Counted from the first letter of the stretch, positions 18,286 through 27,137 are shown. The stretch is DNA of 64,000 nt from Variovorax beijingensis (GCF_007828835.1 NZ_VIVL01000007.1:62001-126000); one strand, 5' to 3'. Made by a program: numbers and translations. Notes: generated by a model not told the origin, from the sequence alone.

Positions 18286-19257
18286 ATGACCGTCTACGAC
18301 ACCACCCTGCCCTACCCGCGCGACCTCGTCGGCTACGGCCGCAATCCACCCCATGCCCGGTGGCCTGGCGGCGCGCGCATCGCGGTGCAGTTCGTCCTCA
18401 ACTACGAAGAGGGCGGCGAAAACGCCACGCTGCACGGCGACGCGGGCTCCGAGCAGTTCCTTTCGGAGATGTTCAATCCGGCGAGCTTCCCGGACCGGCA
18501 CATCAGCATGGAAGGCATCTACGAATACGGCTCGCGCGCCGGCGTCTGGCGCATCCTGCGCGAGTTCGAGAAGCGCGGCCTGCCGCTCACCGTGTTCGGC
18601 GTCGGCATGGCGCTCGAGCGCTACCCCGAGCTGGCCGCGGCCTTCAAGGAACTGGGCCACGAGATCGCCTGCCACGGCTGGCGCTGGATCCACTACCAGA
18701 ACCTCGACGAGGCCACCGAGCGCGAGCACATGCGCCTGGGCATGGAAGCCATCGAAAAGCTCACGGGTGAGCGCGCCCTGGGCTGGTACACCGGCCGCGA
18801 CAGCCCGCGCACGCGCCGCCTCGTGGCCGACTACGGCGGCTTCGAATACGACAGCGACTACTACGGCGACGACCTGCCCTTCTGGATGAAGGTGCAGAAG
18901 ACCGACGGCACCGTGGTGCCGCAGCTCATCGTGCCCTACACGCTCGACTGCAACGACATGCGCTTTGCGCTGCCGCAGGGCTACTCACACGCCGATCCCT
19001 TCTTCCAGTACATGAAGGACAGCTTCGACGCGCTCTATGCCGAAGGCGACCCGCAAGGCGACAACAGCCCCAAGATGATGAGCATCGGCATGCACTGCCG
19101 CCTGCTCGGGCGCCCCGGCCGCATCACCGCGCTGCAGCGCTTTCTCGACCACATCGGCCGGCACGAGCATGTGTGGGTCTGCCGGCGCGTGGACATCGCG
19201 CGCCACTGGAAGCAGGCGCATCCCTTCGAAGCGGCCGCCACAGGAGACCCGTCATGA
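18286..19257 (+). CDS. puuE: PuuE-type allantoinase, polysaccharide deacetylase fold
   Basis: The 323-residue protein carries the PuuE signature YPRDLVGYGRNPPHARWPGGA, VLNYEEGGEN, and the deacetylase-like region ELGHEIACHGWRWIHYQ. PuuE proteins hydrolyse allantoin to allantoate without resembling classical amidohydrolase allantoinases. ATG 18286 precedes the conserved start. The stop overlaps the start of the next gene (ATGA at 19254), so the two are translationally coupled. Steps before and after it in urate breakdown are encoded on either side. Confidence 0.92.
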   Translation: MTVYDTTLPYPRDLVGYGRNPPHARWPGGARIAVQFVLNYEEGGENATLHGDAGSEQFLSEMFNPASFPDRHISMEGIYEYGSRAGVWRILREFEKRGLPLTVFGVGMALERYPELAAAFKELGHEIACHGWRWIHYQNLDEATEREHMRLGMEAIEKLTGERALGWYTGRDSPRTRRLVADYGGFEYDSDYYGDDLPFWMKVQKTDGTVVPQLIVPYTLDCNDMRFALPQGYSHADPFFQYMKDSFDALYAEGDPQGDNSPKMMSIGMHCRLLGRPGRITALQRFLDHIGRHEHVWVCRRVDIARHWKQAHPFEAAATGDPS

Positions 19258-21032
19258 GCCTGACCCTCGACCAACTGAACGCCGCAACGCCGGGCGATGC
19301 CCTGGCGATGCTCGACGGCACCTACGAACATTCGCCGTGGATCGCCGAGCGCGCGCTCGCGGCGCGCCCGTTCCGCTCGCTCGCGCAGCTGAAGCATGCG
19401 CTCGTGCAGGCGGTGGCCGCGGCCTCGGCCGACGAAAAGCTGGGACTGATCCGCGCCCACCCCGAACTCGCGGGCAAGGCCATGGTCAGCAAGACGCTCA
19501 CGGCCGAATCGACCCATGAGCAGGGCAAGGCCGGCCTGACCGACTGCACGCCCGAAGAATTCGCGAAGATCCAGCAGCTCAACGCCGACTACAACGCGAA
19601 GTTCGGCTTTCCGTTCATCCTGGCGGTGCGCGGGCCGCGCGGCACGGGGCTTTCGAAGCGCGAGATCATCGACACCTTCGAGCGCCGGCTGCACCATCAC
19701 CCGGACTTCGAGCTTGGCGAGGCGCTGCGCAACATCCACCGCATCGCCGAGATCCGGCTCGACGACAAGTTCGGCGCCGATGTCTCGCTCGGCAACGACG
19801 TGTGGGACTGGCACGAAGCGCTCTCGGCGCACACCGACCCCGGCTATGCCGAGAAGGGCCAGCTCACCGTCACCTACCTGACCGATGCGCACCGCGCCTG
19901 CGCCGCGCAGATTTCAAACCTGATGCGCGATTGCGGCTTCGACTCGGTGCACATCGATGCGGTCGGCAACGTGGTCGGGCGCTACGAAGGCAGCACGCCC
20001 GGCGCGAAGGCGCTGCTCACCGGCTCGCACTACGACACCGTGCGCAACGGCGGCAAATACGACGGCCGCCTGGGCATCTTCGTGGCCGTAGCCTGCGTGC
20101 GCGAGCTCAAGCGCCAGGGCCGGCGCCTGCCGTTCGCATTCGAGGTGGTGGGCTTTGCCGAGGAAGAAGGTCAGCGCTACAAGGCCACCTTCCTGGGATC
20201 GGGCGCGCTCATCGGCCACTTCGATCCGCGCTGGCTGGACCAGAAGGATGCCGACGGCATCACCATGCGCGAGGCCATGCGGCACGCGGGCCTGAAGGAA
20301 GAAGAAATTCCGAAGATCCAGCGCGACCCGGCGCGCTACCTCGGCTTCGTCGAGGTGCACATCGAACAGGGTCCGGTGCTCACCGAGCTCGACGTTCCCC
20401 TGGGCATCGTCACCTCCATCAACGGCGGCGTGCGCTACGTGGGCGAGATGATCGGCATGGCCAGCCATGCCGGCACCACGCCGATGGGTCGGCGCCGCGA
20501 TGCAGCCGCTGCGGTGGCCGAGCTGATCCTTTTCGCCGAGCAGCGCGCGGCGAAGGACGGCGACTCCGTCGCCACCGTGGGCATGCTCGAAGTGCCGAGC
20601 GGCTCGATCAACGTGGTGCCCGGACGCTGCAAGTTCAGCCTGGACATCCGCGCACCCAACGATCCGCAGCGCGACGCCGTGGTGCGCGACGTGCTGGCCG
20701 CGCTGCAGGAGATTGCCGATCGCCGCGGCGTGCGCTTCGTCATCGAGGAGGCCATGCGCGCAGCCGCCGCACCCAGCGCCCCCGAATGGCAGCAGCGCTG
20801 GGAAAAGGCGGTCGAATCGCTCGGCGTGCCGCGCTTTCGCATGCCCAGCGGCGCCGGCCACGACGCCATGAAGCTGCACGAGGTGATGCCGCAGGCCATG
20901 CTCTTCGTGCGCGGCATCAACTCGGGCATCAGCCACAACCCGCTCGAATCGAGCACCAACGACGACATCCAGCTCGCAGTGCAGGCCTTCCAGTTGCTGC
21001 TGGACAACCTCGCCGCCGAACAAGCCCACTGA
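19254..21032 (+). CDS. fusion of OHCU decarboxylase (UraD) and allantoate amidohydrolase
   Basis: One 592-residue chain holds two enzymes. Residues 1 to about 170 are UraD: RAHPELAGKAM with the catalytic His, and NADYNAKFGFPFILAVRG. From about residue 185 an M20-family allantoate amidohydrolase follows: LLTGSHYDTVRNGGKYDGRLG (metal His/Asp), GFAEEEGQRY, FVEVHIEQGP, and INSGISHNPLESS. UraD decarboxylates OHCU to S-allantoin; the second domain hydrolyses allantoate, so the fusion joins steps on either side of PuuE. The reading frame is continuous, with no sign of an assembly artefact. It overlaps the puuE stop by four bases. Confidence 0.92.
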   Translation: MSLTLDQLNAATPGDALAMLDGTYEHSPWIAERALAARPFRSLAQLKHALVQAVAAASADEKLGLIRAHPELAGKAMVSKTLTAESTHEQGKAGLTDCTPEEFAKIQQLNADYNAKFGFPFILAVRGPRGTGLSKREIIDTFERRLHHHPDFELGEALRNIHRIAEIRLDDKFGADVSLGNDVWDWHEALSAHTDPGYAEKGQLTVTYLTDAHRACAAQISNLMRDCGFDSVHIDAVGNVVGRYEGSTPGAKALLTGSHYDTVRNGGKYDGRLGIFVAVACVRELKRQGRRLPFAFEVVGFAEEEGQRYKATFLGSGALIGHFDPRWLDQKDADGITMREAMRHAGLKEEEIPKIQRDPARYLGFVEVHIEQGPVLTELDVPLGIVTSINGGVRYVGEMIGMASHAGTTPMGRRRDAAAAVAELILFAEQRAAKDGDSVATVGMLEVPSGSINVVPGRCKFSLDIRAPNDPQRDAVVRDVLAALQEIADRRGVRFVIEEAMRAAAAPSAPEWQQRWEKAVESLGVPRFRMPSGAGHDAMKLHEVMPQAMLFVRGINSGISHNPLESSTNDDIQLAVQAFQLLLDNLAAEQAH

Positions 21033-21042
21033 AAAGAAAACC

Positions 21043-22278
21043 ATGACCGACTACGCCAAGCTCGACGCCTGGATCGACGCCCACTTCGACGAGGAAGTGC
21101 AGTTCCTGCAGCAACTGGTGCAGGTGCCCACCGACACGCCGCCCGGCAACAATGCGCCGCATGCGGAGCGCACGGCCGAGCTCCTCAAGGACTTCGGCCT
21201 GGAGGCAGAGAAGCACGCCGTGCCTGCGCAGGAAGTGAAGGACTACGGCCTCGAGTCGATCACCAACCTGATCGTGCGCCGCAAGTACGGCAAGGACGGC
21301 GACGGTGGCCGCACCGTGGCCCTGAACGCCCACGGCGACGTGGTGCCCCCGGGCGAAGGCTGGACGCACGACCCCTACGGCGGCGAGATTGCCGACGGCA
21401 GCCTCTACGGCCGCGCGGCCGCCGTGAGCAAGAGCGACTTCGCGAGCTTCACCTTCGCGCTGCGTGCGCTCGAGGCCGTGGCCAGGCCCGCCAGGGGCAG
21501 CGTCGAACTGCACTTCACCTACGACGAGGAATTCGGCGGCATCCTCGGCCCGGGCTGGCTGCTCAAGCAGGGCCTGACCAAGCCCGACCTGATGATCGCG
21601 GCCGGCTTCAGCTACGAAGTGGTCACCGCCCACAACGGCTGCCTGCAGATGGAAGTGACGGTGCACGGCAAGATGGCCCACGCCGCCATCCCCACCACCG
21701 GCGTCGATGCGCTGCAGGGCGCGGTGAAGATCCTCAATGCGCTCTACGCGCAGAACACGCTCTACCAGCAGGTGACGTCGAAGGTCGAGGGCATCACGCA
21801 TCCCTACCTCAACGTCGGCCGCATCGAAGGCGGCACCAACACCAACGTGGTGCCCGGCAAGGTGGTGTTCAAGCTCGACCGCCGAATGATCCCCGAAGAG
21901 AACCCGGCCGAGGTCGAAGCCACCATCCGCCAGGTGATCGCCGGTGCGGCCGCGGAAAGCACCGGCATCACGGTGGAGATCAAACGCCTGCTGCTGGCCA
22001 ATTCGATGAAGCCGCTGGCCGGCAACAAGCCGCTGGTCGATGCGATCCAGAAGCACGGCCAGCAAGTCTTCGGCGAGCCGATCAAGGCCATGGGCACGCC
22101 GCTGTACACCGACGTGCGCCTCTATGGCGAAGCCGGCATTCCGGGCGTGATCTACGGCGCCGGCCCGCGCACCGTGCTCGAGTCGCACGCCAAGCGCAGC
22201 GACGAGCGCGTGGTGCTCGAGGACCTGCGCCGCGCCACCAAGGTGATTGCGCGCACGCTGAGCGACCTGCTGGCCTGA
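21043..22278 (+). CDS. M20-family amidohydrolase (ArgE/DapE type), substrate unknown
   Basis: The 411-residue protein has M20 metal-ligand motifs: LNAHGDVVPPGEGW, then AVSKSDFAS, and FTYDEEFGGILGPGWL with the catalytic Glu, plus a dimerisation insert around HGKMAHAAIPTTGVDAL. It starts ten bases after the UraD-AllC fusion, so it belongs to the same transcript. It is not the AllC-type enzyme, which lies in the fusion. A role on ureidoglycolate, an N-carbamoyl compound or a downstream amide is plausible; none can be chosen from sequence. Confidence 0.82.
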   Translation: MTDYAKLDAWIDAHFDEEVQFLQQLVQVPTDTPPGNNAPHAERTAELLKDFGLEAEKHAVPAQEVKDYGLESITNLIVRRKYGKDGDGGRTVALNAHGDVVPPGEGWTHDPYGGEIADGSLYGRAAAVSKSDFASFTFALRALEAVARPARGSVELHFTYDEEFGGILGPGWLLKQGLTKPDLMIAAGFSYEVVTAHNGCLQMEVTVHGKMAHAAIPTTGVDALQGAVKILNALYAQNTLYQQVTSKVEGITHPYLNVGRIEGGTNTNVVPGKVVFKLDRRMIPEENPAEVEATIRQVIAGAAAESTGITVEIKRLLLANSMKPLAGNKPLVDAIQKHGQQVFGEPIKAMGTPLYTDVRLYGEAGIPGVIYGAGPRTVLESHAKRSDERVVLEDLRRATKVIARTLSDLLA

Positions 22279-22361
22279 TCGAACGCAGCGCCCGCGTTGC
22301 GGGCGTCCGACGCCGCGCATCAGTCGGCGCCTACAAGCGCCTTCGCGCCCCGGCGTGCAGC

Positions 22362-23282
22362 ATGGGCTGCATGATCGAACGCAGTTCCACGCCCACCCTC
22401 ACGGCCGATGCCCATGCGGTCGCGCATCGCTTCGCCGACGTCGACGGGACGCAGATCTTCTACCGCGAAGCCGGCCCGCGCGATGCGCCGGTGCTGCTGC
22501 TGCCGCACGGCTATCCATGCTCGTCGTTCCAGTACCGCCGGCTCATGCCCGCGCTGGCGGACCGGTGGCGCCTGGTGGCGCCGGACTACCCGGGCTTCGG
22601 CCTCAGCGACACGCCGCCCGCCGAGGCCTTCGGCTTCGACTTCGATGCCTATGCGGGCTTTCTGGAGGCCTTCTGCCGCAAGCTGGGCCTCGATCGCTAC
22701 GCGCTCTACCTGCACGACTACGGTTCGCAGATCGGTCTGCGCCTCGCCGTCCGGCATCCGGAGCGCGTGGCCGCGCTCATCATCCAGAATGGCGACATCT
22801 ACGAGGACACGCTCGGCCCCAAGTACCGCGCCATCCAGGCCTTCTGGCGCGATCCGTCCGCAAAGAACCGCGCGGTGCTCGAAGAAGCAGTGAGCGAAGA
22901 GGGCTTCCGCGCCGAGTTCGTCGGCGAGGTTTCCGAGGCCCAGGCCGCGCAGATTCCGCCCGATCTCTGGAAGCTCCATTGGCCGCTGATGAACACGCCG
23001 CAGCGCCGGGAGCTCGCACGCCTGCTGATGGAAGGCCTGAAGGAAAACCTCGAATGGTTTCCGCGCTACCAGGCCTGGCTGCGCGAACACCAGCCGCCCG
23101 CGCTCATCGTCTGGGGGCCGAACGACGGCTACATGCCCGAGGCCTCCGCGCGCGCCTACCTGCGCGACCTTCCGAAGGCCGAGCTGGTGCTGACCGACGG
23201 CGGCCACTGGCTGCTGGAGACGCATCTCGCGCAGGTGGTGCCTGTCATCCGGGGCTTCCTGTCCGCGGTCCATTCGCGCTGA
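22362..23282 (+). CDS. alpha/beta hydrolase, haloalkane dehalogenase/epoxide hydrolase type
   Basis: The 306-residue protein has the fold motifs LLLPHGYPCSSFQYR (oxyanion hole HGYP), PDYPGFGLSD, and the nucleophile elbow LHDYGSQIG. The nucleophile there is aspartate (about residue 119), as in haloalkane and fluoroacetate dehalogenases and epoxide hydrolases, rather than serine. The catalytic His is in DGGHWLLETH. Starts at 22362 and 22371 are both possible. Its last 38 bases overlap the convergent aminotransferase-V gene. The natural substrate is not evident. Confidence 0.82.
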   Translation: MGCMIERSSTPTLTADAHAVAHRFADVDGTQIFYREAGPRDAPVLLLPHGYPCSSFQYRRLMPALADRWRLVAPDYPGFGLSDTPPAEAFGFDFDAYAGFLEAFCRKLGLDRYALYLHDYGSQIGLRLAVRHPERVAALIIQNGDIYEDTLGPKYRAIQAFWRDPSAKNRAVLEEAVSEEGFRAEFVGEVSEAQAAQIPPDLWKLHWPLMNTPQRRELARLLMEGLKENLEWFPRYQAWLREHQPPALIVWGPNDGYMPEASARAYLRDLPKAELVLTDGGHWLLETHLAQVVPVIRGFLSAVHSR

Positions 23283-24561
23283 GCGCGATCTCCCGCGTCA
23301 CGCGCAGGAACTTCTCCATGTCGGCCGCCGAATGGCAGTGCAGCGGCGAAACCCGCACGGTGCCTTCGAGGCCGAAGGAATCGAGCATGCGCTTCGAATA
23401 GATGCTGCTCGCCACGCGCTCGTAGACCGTCACGCCGCGCTTGCCGTACTCGACCACCGCCTGCGTGCAGTCGAGGTGCTCGAAGCCGATGCCGATGATC
23501 AAGTCGCGCTTCGTCAGGTCCGGATGGTCGAGGAACACCTTCACGCCCTCGATGCTGCGCAGGCCCGCGGCGCCGCCGCTTCCGTCCAGCAGCGCCGACA
23601 GCAGGGCGCGCTCGTGCAGCTCGATGTGCGTGATGCCGGCCTCGAACAGGGCGCGGCGCCCGCTGGCATCGGTGAAATGGCCGCCGAGCCAGCACACGTA
23701 GTCCACGATCTCGGTCAGCACGGCAAACTGCCACGGCGCCGAACTGCCCAGGTCCCAGAAGTCGGGCTTCTTGCCCGCGAGCTTGTGGTGCGGCAACCGC
23801 GCCGCGCGGTCCGACACCCACGACAGGCCCGAGCCCCGGCAGCCGAAGAACTTGTAGGGCGCCATGTTGATGCCGTCCACCGGCGTCTTCTGCAGGTCGA
23901 TCAGGCCGTGCGGCGCATGCTGCACGGCGTCCACCACGATGTAGAGATCGGGCTTGATCTCGCGCGCGCGCCGCACGATCTGTTCCAGGTCGAGCTTGGC
24001 GCCGGAGATGTTCGAGGCATGGATCACGTTGAGCAGGCAGGTGTTCTCGTCCACCAGCCGCACGATCTCGTCGGCATCGACGCCGCCGGTCTCGCGGTTG
24101 CTTTTCGCCACCCGCAGTTCGCGGCCGGCCTTCTGGGCATAGAGGCTCATCGCATCGAACGACGAGGGATGCTCGAGCACGGTGGTGACCATGTTGGTGC
24201 CCGGCACGTTCTCGGCCACTGCGCGCACCATGTCGAACATCGCGCCCGATGCCGTCAGCGACGCATAGACGCTGCCGCCCCGTGCATTGAGGATGGTGCG
24301 CACGTCGTCGGTGCCCCTGGCCTGGATCTGCTGCAGCTCGACGGCGGTGGCGTGGATGCGCTCGGCGTTGTCGGGAATGGCATCGACCTGCGCGAAGCGC
24401 TCGGCCGCGGCCTTGAGCCGGAACGAGCCGCCCGCGTTGTCGAAGTAGAGGCGCTCGCGCCCGTGGTGGTCGTGGTCGACGTTGAGAAAGCGCTGCTTCA
24501 CCTCGCGCATCAGCGCGTCGGAAAACGCCAGCCCGTTGGCATGGAGTGCGTTCGCCGGCAT
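23245..24561 (-). CDS. aminotransferase class V-fold PLP enzyme, cysteine-desulfurase-like
   Basis: The 438-residue protein resembles class V PLP enzymes: YFDNAGGSF near the N-terminus, TVLEHPSSFDAM, IVVDAVQHAPHGLIDLQ with the cofactor Asp, and the PLP lysine in NMAPYKFFGCRGSGL. It lacks an obvious catalytic cysteine loop, so desulfurase activity is not assured; lyase or racemase chemistry is possible. The start lies four bases after the stop of the amino-acid-type binding protein, so both form one unit. The enzyme may act on the imported amino acid; this is inference. Confidence 0.8.
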   Translation of the reverse strand: MPANALHANGLAFSDALMREVKQRFLNVDHDHHGRERLYFDNAGGSFRLKAAAERFAQVDAIPDNAERIHATAVELQQIQARGTDDVRTILNARGGSVYASLTASGAMFDMVRAVAENVPGTNMVTTVLEHPSSFDAMSLYAQKAGRELRVAKSNRETGGVDADEIVRLVDENTCLLNVIHASNISGAKLDLEQIVRRAREIKPDLYIVVDAVQHAPHGLIDLQKTPVDGINMAPYKFFGCRGSGLSWVSDRAARLPHHKLAGKKPDFWDLGSSAPWQFAVLTEIVDYVCWLGGHFTDASGRRALFEAGITHIELHERALLSALLDGSGGAAGLRSIEGVKVFLDHPDLTKRDLIIGIGFEHLDCTQAVVEYGKRGVTVYERVASSIYSKRMLDSFGLEGTVRVSPLHCHSAADMEKFLRVTREIALSANGPRTGSPG

Positions 24562-24565
24562 CTCT

Positions 24566-25459
24566 TCAAACGCCCTTGTTGTTCGGGTTCCTGTAGGCCT
24601 CGCGCACGGCGTCGGACATCGGGAAGTTGAGGTTCACGTTGCGCGGCGGAATGGGCGCCATGAACCACTTCGCATAGAGCTTGTCGATGGCGCCGGACTT
24701 CATCATCTCAGTCACCGTCTGGTCGACGATCGCCTTGAACTCGGGGTCGTCCTTGCGCATCATGATGCCGTAGGGTTCCTGGCGCAGCACGTCCTTCAGC
24801 AGCTTGTAGTCGGAGGCGTTGGGCTGGTTGGCGATGAGGCCGGCCAGCTGCACGTCGTCCAGCACGTAGGCCACGGCACGGTCGCTCGCGAGCAGCAGGA
24901 AGGCATCGGCCGTGTCCTTGCCCGCGATTTCCTGCACCTCGATGTTCTCGGTCTTGCGGAAGCCGCGCAGCAGCTGCATCGAGGTGCTGCCGGCCACCGT
25001 GGCCACAGCCTTGCCCTGCAGGTCGGCGATCGAGTTGATGCCCGAGTTCTTCTTCACCGCGGCCGTGATGTTGGTGACGAAATGGCTGGGCGCGAAGTCG
25101 ACCTGCTGCTGGCGCTGCACGGTGTTGGTGGTGGTCGCGCAGTCGAGGTCGACCGTGCCGTTCTGCACCAGCGGAATGCGGTTGGTCGAATTGAGCAGCG
25201 TGTAGCGCACCTCGATCTTCGAAAGGCCGAGCCTGGCCTTGATGGCGTCCACCACCTTCAGGCAGATCTCGTTGGTGAAGCCGATGGGCGCGCTCTCGCC
25301 GCCGGTCTTGTAGGAGAACGGGATCTGCGTGTCGCGGCTGCCGATCTGCACCGTGCCGCTTTCCTTGATCTTGCGCAGCGTGGGGCTCTCCTGCGCGGCC
25401 GCGGCGCCGCAGAGCAGCGCAATGCTGGCGCCGAATGCGAGGGACAGTTTGAAGTTCAT
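24566..25459 (-). CDS. amino-acid ABC transporter substrate-binding protein (family 3)
   Basis: The 297-residue protein has a signal peptide (LSLAFGASIALLCGAAAA, cleavage before QESPTL) and the family-3 binding fold: KIKESGTVQIGSRDTQIPFSY, GFTNEICLKVVDAI, TVDLDCATTTNT. This resembles glutamate/aspartate receptors (GltI). ATG 25459 has AAAGGAAC upstream. No permease or ATPase for it lies in the window, so it must share one encoded elsewhere or act with other proteins. It is divergent from a LysR gene. Confidence 0.87.
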   Translation of the reverse strand: MNFKLSLAFGASIALLCGAAAAQESPTLRKIKESGTVQIGSRDTQIPFSYKTGGESAPIGFTNEICLKVVDAIKARLGLSKIEVRYTLLNSTNRIPLVQNGTVDLDCATTTNTVQRQQQVDFAPSHFVTNITAAVKKNSGINSIADLQGKAVATVAGSTSMQLLRGFRKTENIEVQEIAGKDTADAFLLLASDRAVAYVLDDVQLAGLIANQPNASDYKLLKDVLRQEPYGIMMRKDDPEFKAIVDQTVTEMMKSGAIDKLYAKWFMAPIPPRNVNLNFPMSDAVREAYRNPNNKGV

Positions 25460-25553
25460 GGAATGTTCCTTTGAAGATGAGGCAGGAAGTACGCGGGACT
25501 GCACGGGGCGAATCTTCGGTGCGCCATCAAATTTCCAAAAGCGATTTTTTGTG

Positions 25554-25582
25554 ATTGAATAAGATGAATAAAAGTATTCAAT
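25554..25582. promoter_or_regulatory. inverted repeat in the LysR/binding-protein divergent promoter
   Basis: ATTGAATA (25554-25561) and TATTCAAT (25575-25582) are exact inverted repeats 13 bases apart, 19 bases before the LysR start. The AT-rich surroundings contrast with the GC-rich genes. A LysR operator is the simplest reading. Confidence 0.5.
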
Positions 25583-25600
25583 CCAAGGGCCTGCACCGTG

Positions 25601-26521
25601 ATGACCTTCAAGCAGCTCGAGGCCCTGTACTGGATCGCCAAGCTGGGCGGCTTTGCGCAGGCGGCCAACCAGCTCCATACCTCGCAGTCGGCCGTGTCCA
25701 AGCGGGTGCATGAGCTCGAGCTGCTGTTCGACACCGAATTGTTCGACCGCAGCCAGCGCACCGCGCGGCTCACCGAAAAGGGCGAGGAGATGTTCGTGCT
25801 CGCGGCCCGGCTGCTCGAGCAGCGCGATGCCGCCGTCGAGCAGTTCAGCAAGCCCGGCGTAGTGGAGCGGCGGCTGCGCATCGGCGTGACGGAGCTCACG
25901 GCCATGACCTGGCTGCCCCGGCTGGTGGGCGTGATCCAGCAGCACTACCCCAAGGTCATCCTCGAGCCCGACGTGGACGACAGCCTGCAGTTGCGCGACA
26001 AGCTGCTGGCCGACGAGCTCGACCTGGTGATCGTGCCCGACACCTTCGCCGATTCGCGCATGCAGAGCAAGGCCATCGGCGAAGTGAAGAGCGCCTGGAT
26101 GTGCAAGCCCGGCGTGGTGCGTGCCACCGGCGCCGTGCGGCTGCACGAACTCGCGCGCCACCGCATGCTGGTGCAAGGCAGCAATTCGGGCACCGGGCGC
26201 GCCTACGACGCCTGGATGAAGGACCAGGGCGTGCAGCCCGCCGACACCATCGTGGTGAGCAACCTCGTGGCGCTGACCGGGCTCACGGTGTCGGGTCTGG
26301 GCGTGAGCTACCTTCCACGCCAGTGCCTGGACCCGCTCGTCTCGGCCGGCATGCTTGCGGTGATCGACGTGGCGCCCGCCCTGCCGGTGGTGCGCTACGT
26401 GGCCATGCACAAGGGCGAGCACCGCAGCGCGCTGACCTCCTCCATCGTGATGCTGGCGCAGGAATGCTGCGATTTCACGCGCATGTTCCAGGCGCAGGCC
26501 GACGAAGAGCCTGCAAAATGA
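25601..26521 (+). CDS. LysR-family transcriptional regulator
   Basis: The 306-residue protein has an N-terminal helix-turn-helix (MTFKQLEALYWIAKLGGFAQ, ANQLHTSQSAVSKRVHELE) and the LysR effector domain. ATG 25601 is chosen; GTG 25598 directly before it is possible. It diverges from the amino-acid binding-protein gene, its likely target. Its stop overlaps the start of the SET-domain gene (ATGA at 26518), so the two are co-transcribed. Confidence 0.88.
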   Translation: MTFKQLEALYWIAKLGGFAQAANQLHTSQSAVSKRVHELELLFDTELFDRSQRTARLTEKGEEMFVLAARLLEQRDAAVEQFSKPGVVERRLRIGVTELTAMTWLPRLVGVIQQHYPKVILEPDVDDSLQLRDKLLADELDLVIVPDTFADSRMQSKAIGEVKSAWMCKPGVVRATGAVRLHELARHRMLVQGSNSGTGRAYDAWMKDQGVQPADTIVVSNLVALTGLTVSGLGVSYLPRQCLDPLVSAGMLAVIDVAPALPVVRYVAMHKGEHRSALTSSIVMLAQECCDFTRMFQAQADEEPAK

Positions 26522-26997
26522 GCGGCATGAAACCCCGCAAGCAGACCTCGTCCACGCCCCACATCCGCGTCGGCCCCAGCGGCGTGCACGGGCTCGGCGC
26601 CTTCGCGACGCGCGACCTGCCTGCCCAGGCCTTCCTCGGCCTCTACGAAGGCCGGCGCTACACCCAGCAGGAGATCGCCGCCAGGACGTGGAACGACCAG
26701 CTCACCTACCTGTTCACGCTCTCCAACCAGGAAACGATCGACGGCGCCAAGGGCGGCAACGGCACACGCCACCTGAACCACGCCTGCGATCCCAACTGCG
26801 AAGCGGTCGAGGAGTACGACGACGCGGGCGAACTGATGCTCAAGTTCCAGACCCTGGTGGCGGTGGACGCGGGCGACGAGTTGTTCATCGACTATTCCCT
26901 GACCGCGGACGATGGATCGACCGCCGAGAAATACCCCTGCCATTGCGGCTCGCCGAACTGCCGGGGGACGATGCTGGCGCCGGCCGAAGCGGATTGA
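26518..26997 (+). CDS. SET-domain protein-lysine methyltransferase-like
   Basis: The 159-residue protein is a stand-alone SET domain. Visible are GVHGLGAFATRDL, the cofactor motif RHLNHACDPNCEA (NHxCxPN, residues 87-93), the catalytic ELFIDY (121-126), and a post-SET cysteine cluster CHCGSPNC at 141-148 that would bind zinc. These motifs are those of eukaryotic histone lysine methyltransferases, which also occur in scattered bacteria. The start overlaps the LysR stop; MKPRK at 26527 is an alternative. Target protein unknown. A terminator follows. Confidence 0.86.
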   Translation: MSGMKPRKQTSSTPHIRVGPSGVHGLGAFATRDLPAQAFLGLYEGRRYTQQEIAARTWNDQLTYLFTLSNQETIDGAKGGNGTRHLNHACDPNCEAVEEYDDAGELMLKFQTLVAVDAGDELFIDYSLTADDGSTAEKYPCHCGSPNCRGTMLAPAEAD

Positions 26998-27023
26998 GCG
27001 CCAGCTGACCCCGCCCGCCTTCG

Positions 27024-27059
27024 AAAGGCGCCATGGCCACGGGCCACGGCGCCTTTTTT
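27024..27059 (+). terminator. rho-independent terminator after the SET gene
   Basis: AAAGGCGCC (27024-27032) pairs with GGCGCC followed by six T (27048-27059), with an inner stem TGGCC/GGCCA. It lies 27 bases past the SET stop. Confidence 0.85.
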
Positions 27060-27137
27060 CTTTGCGCACCCCAAAGGGTATCTCAGGGAATCTACGGATA
27101 TATGGTCCGTCGGATAGACTTGATTGCACACGGTTTT

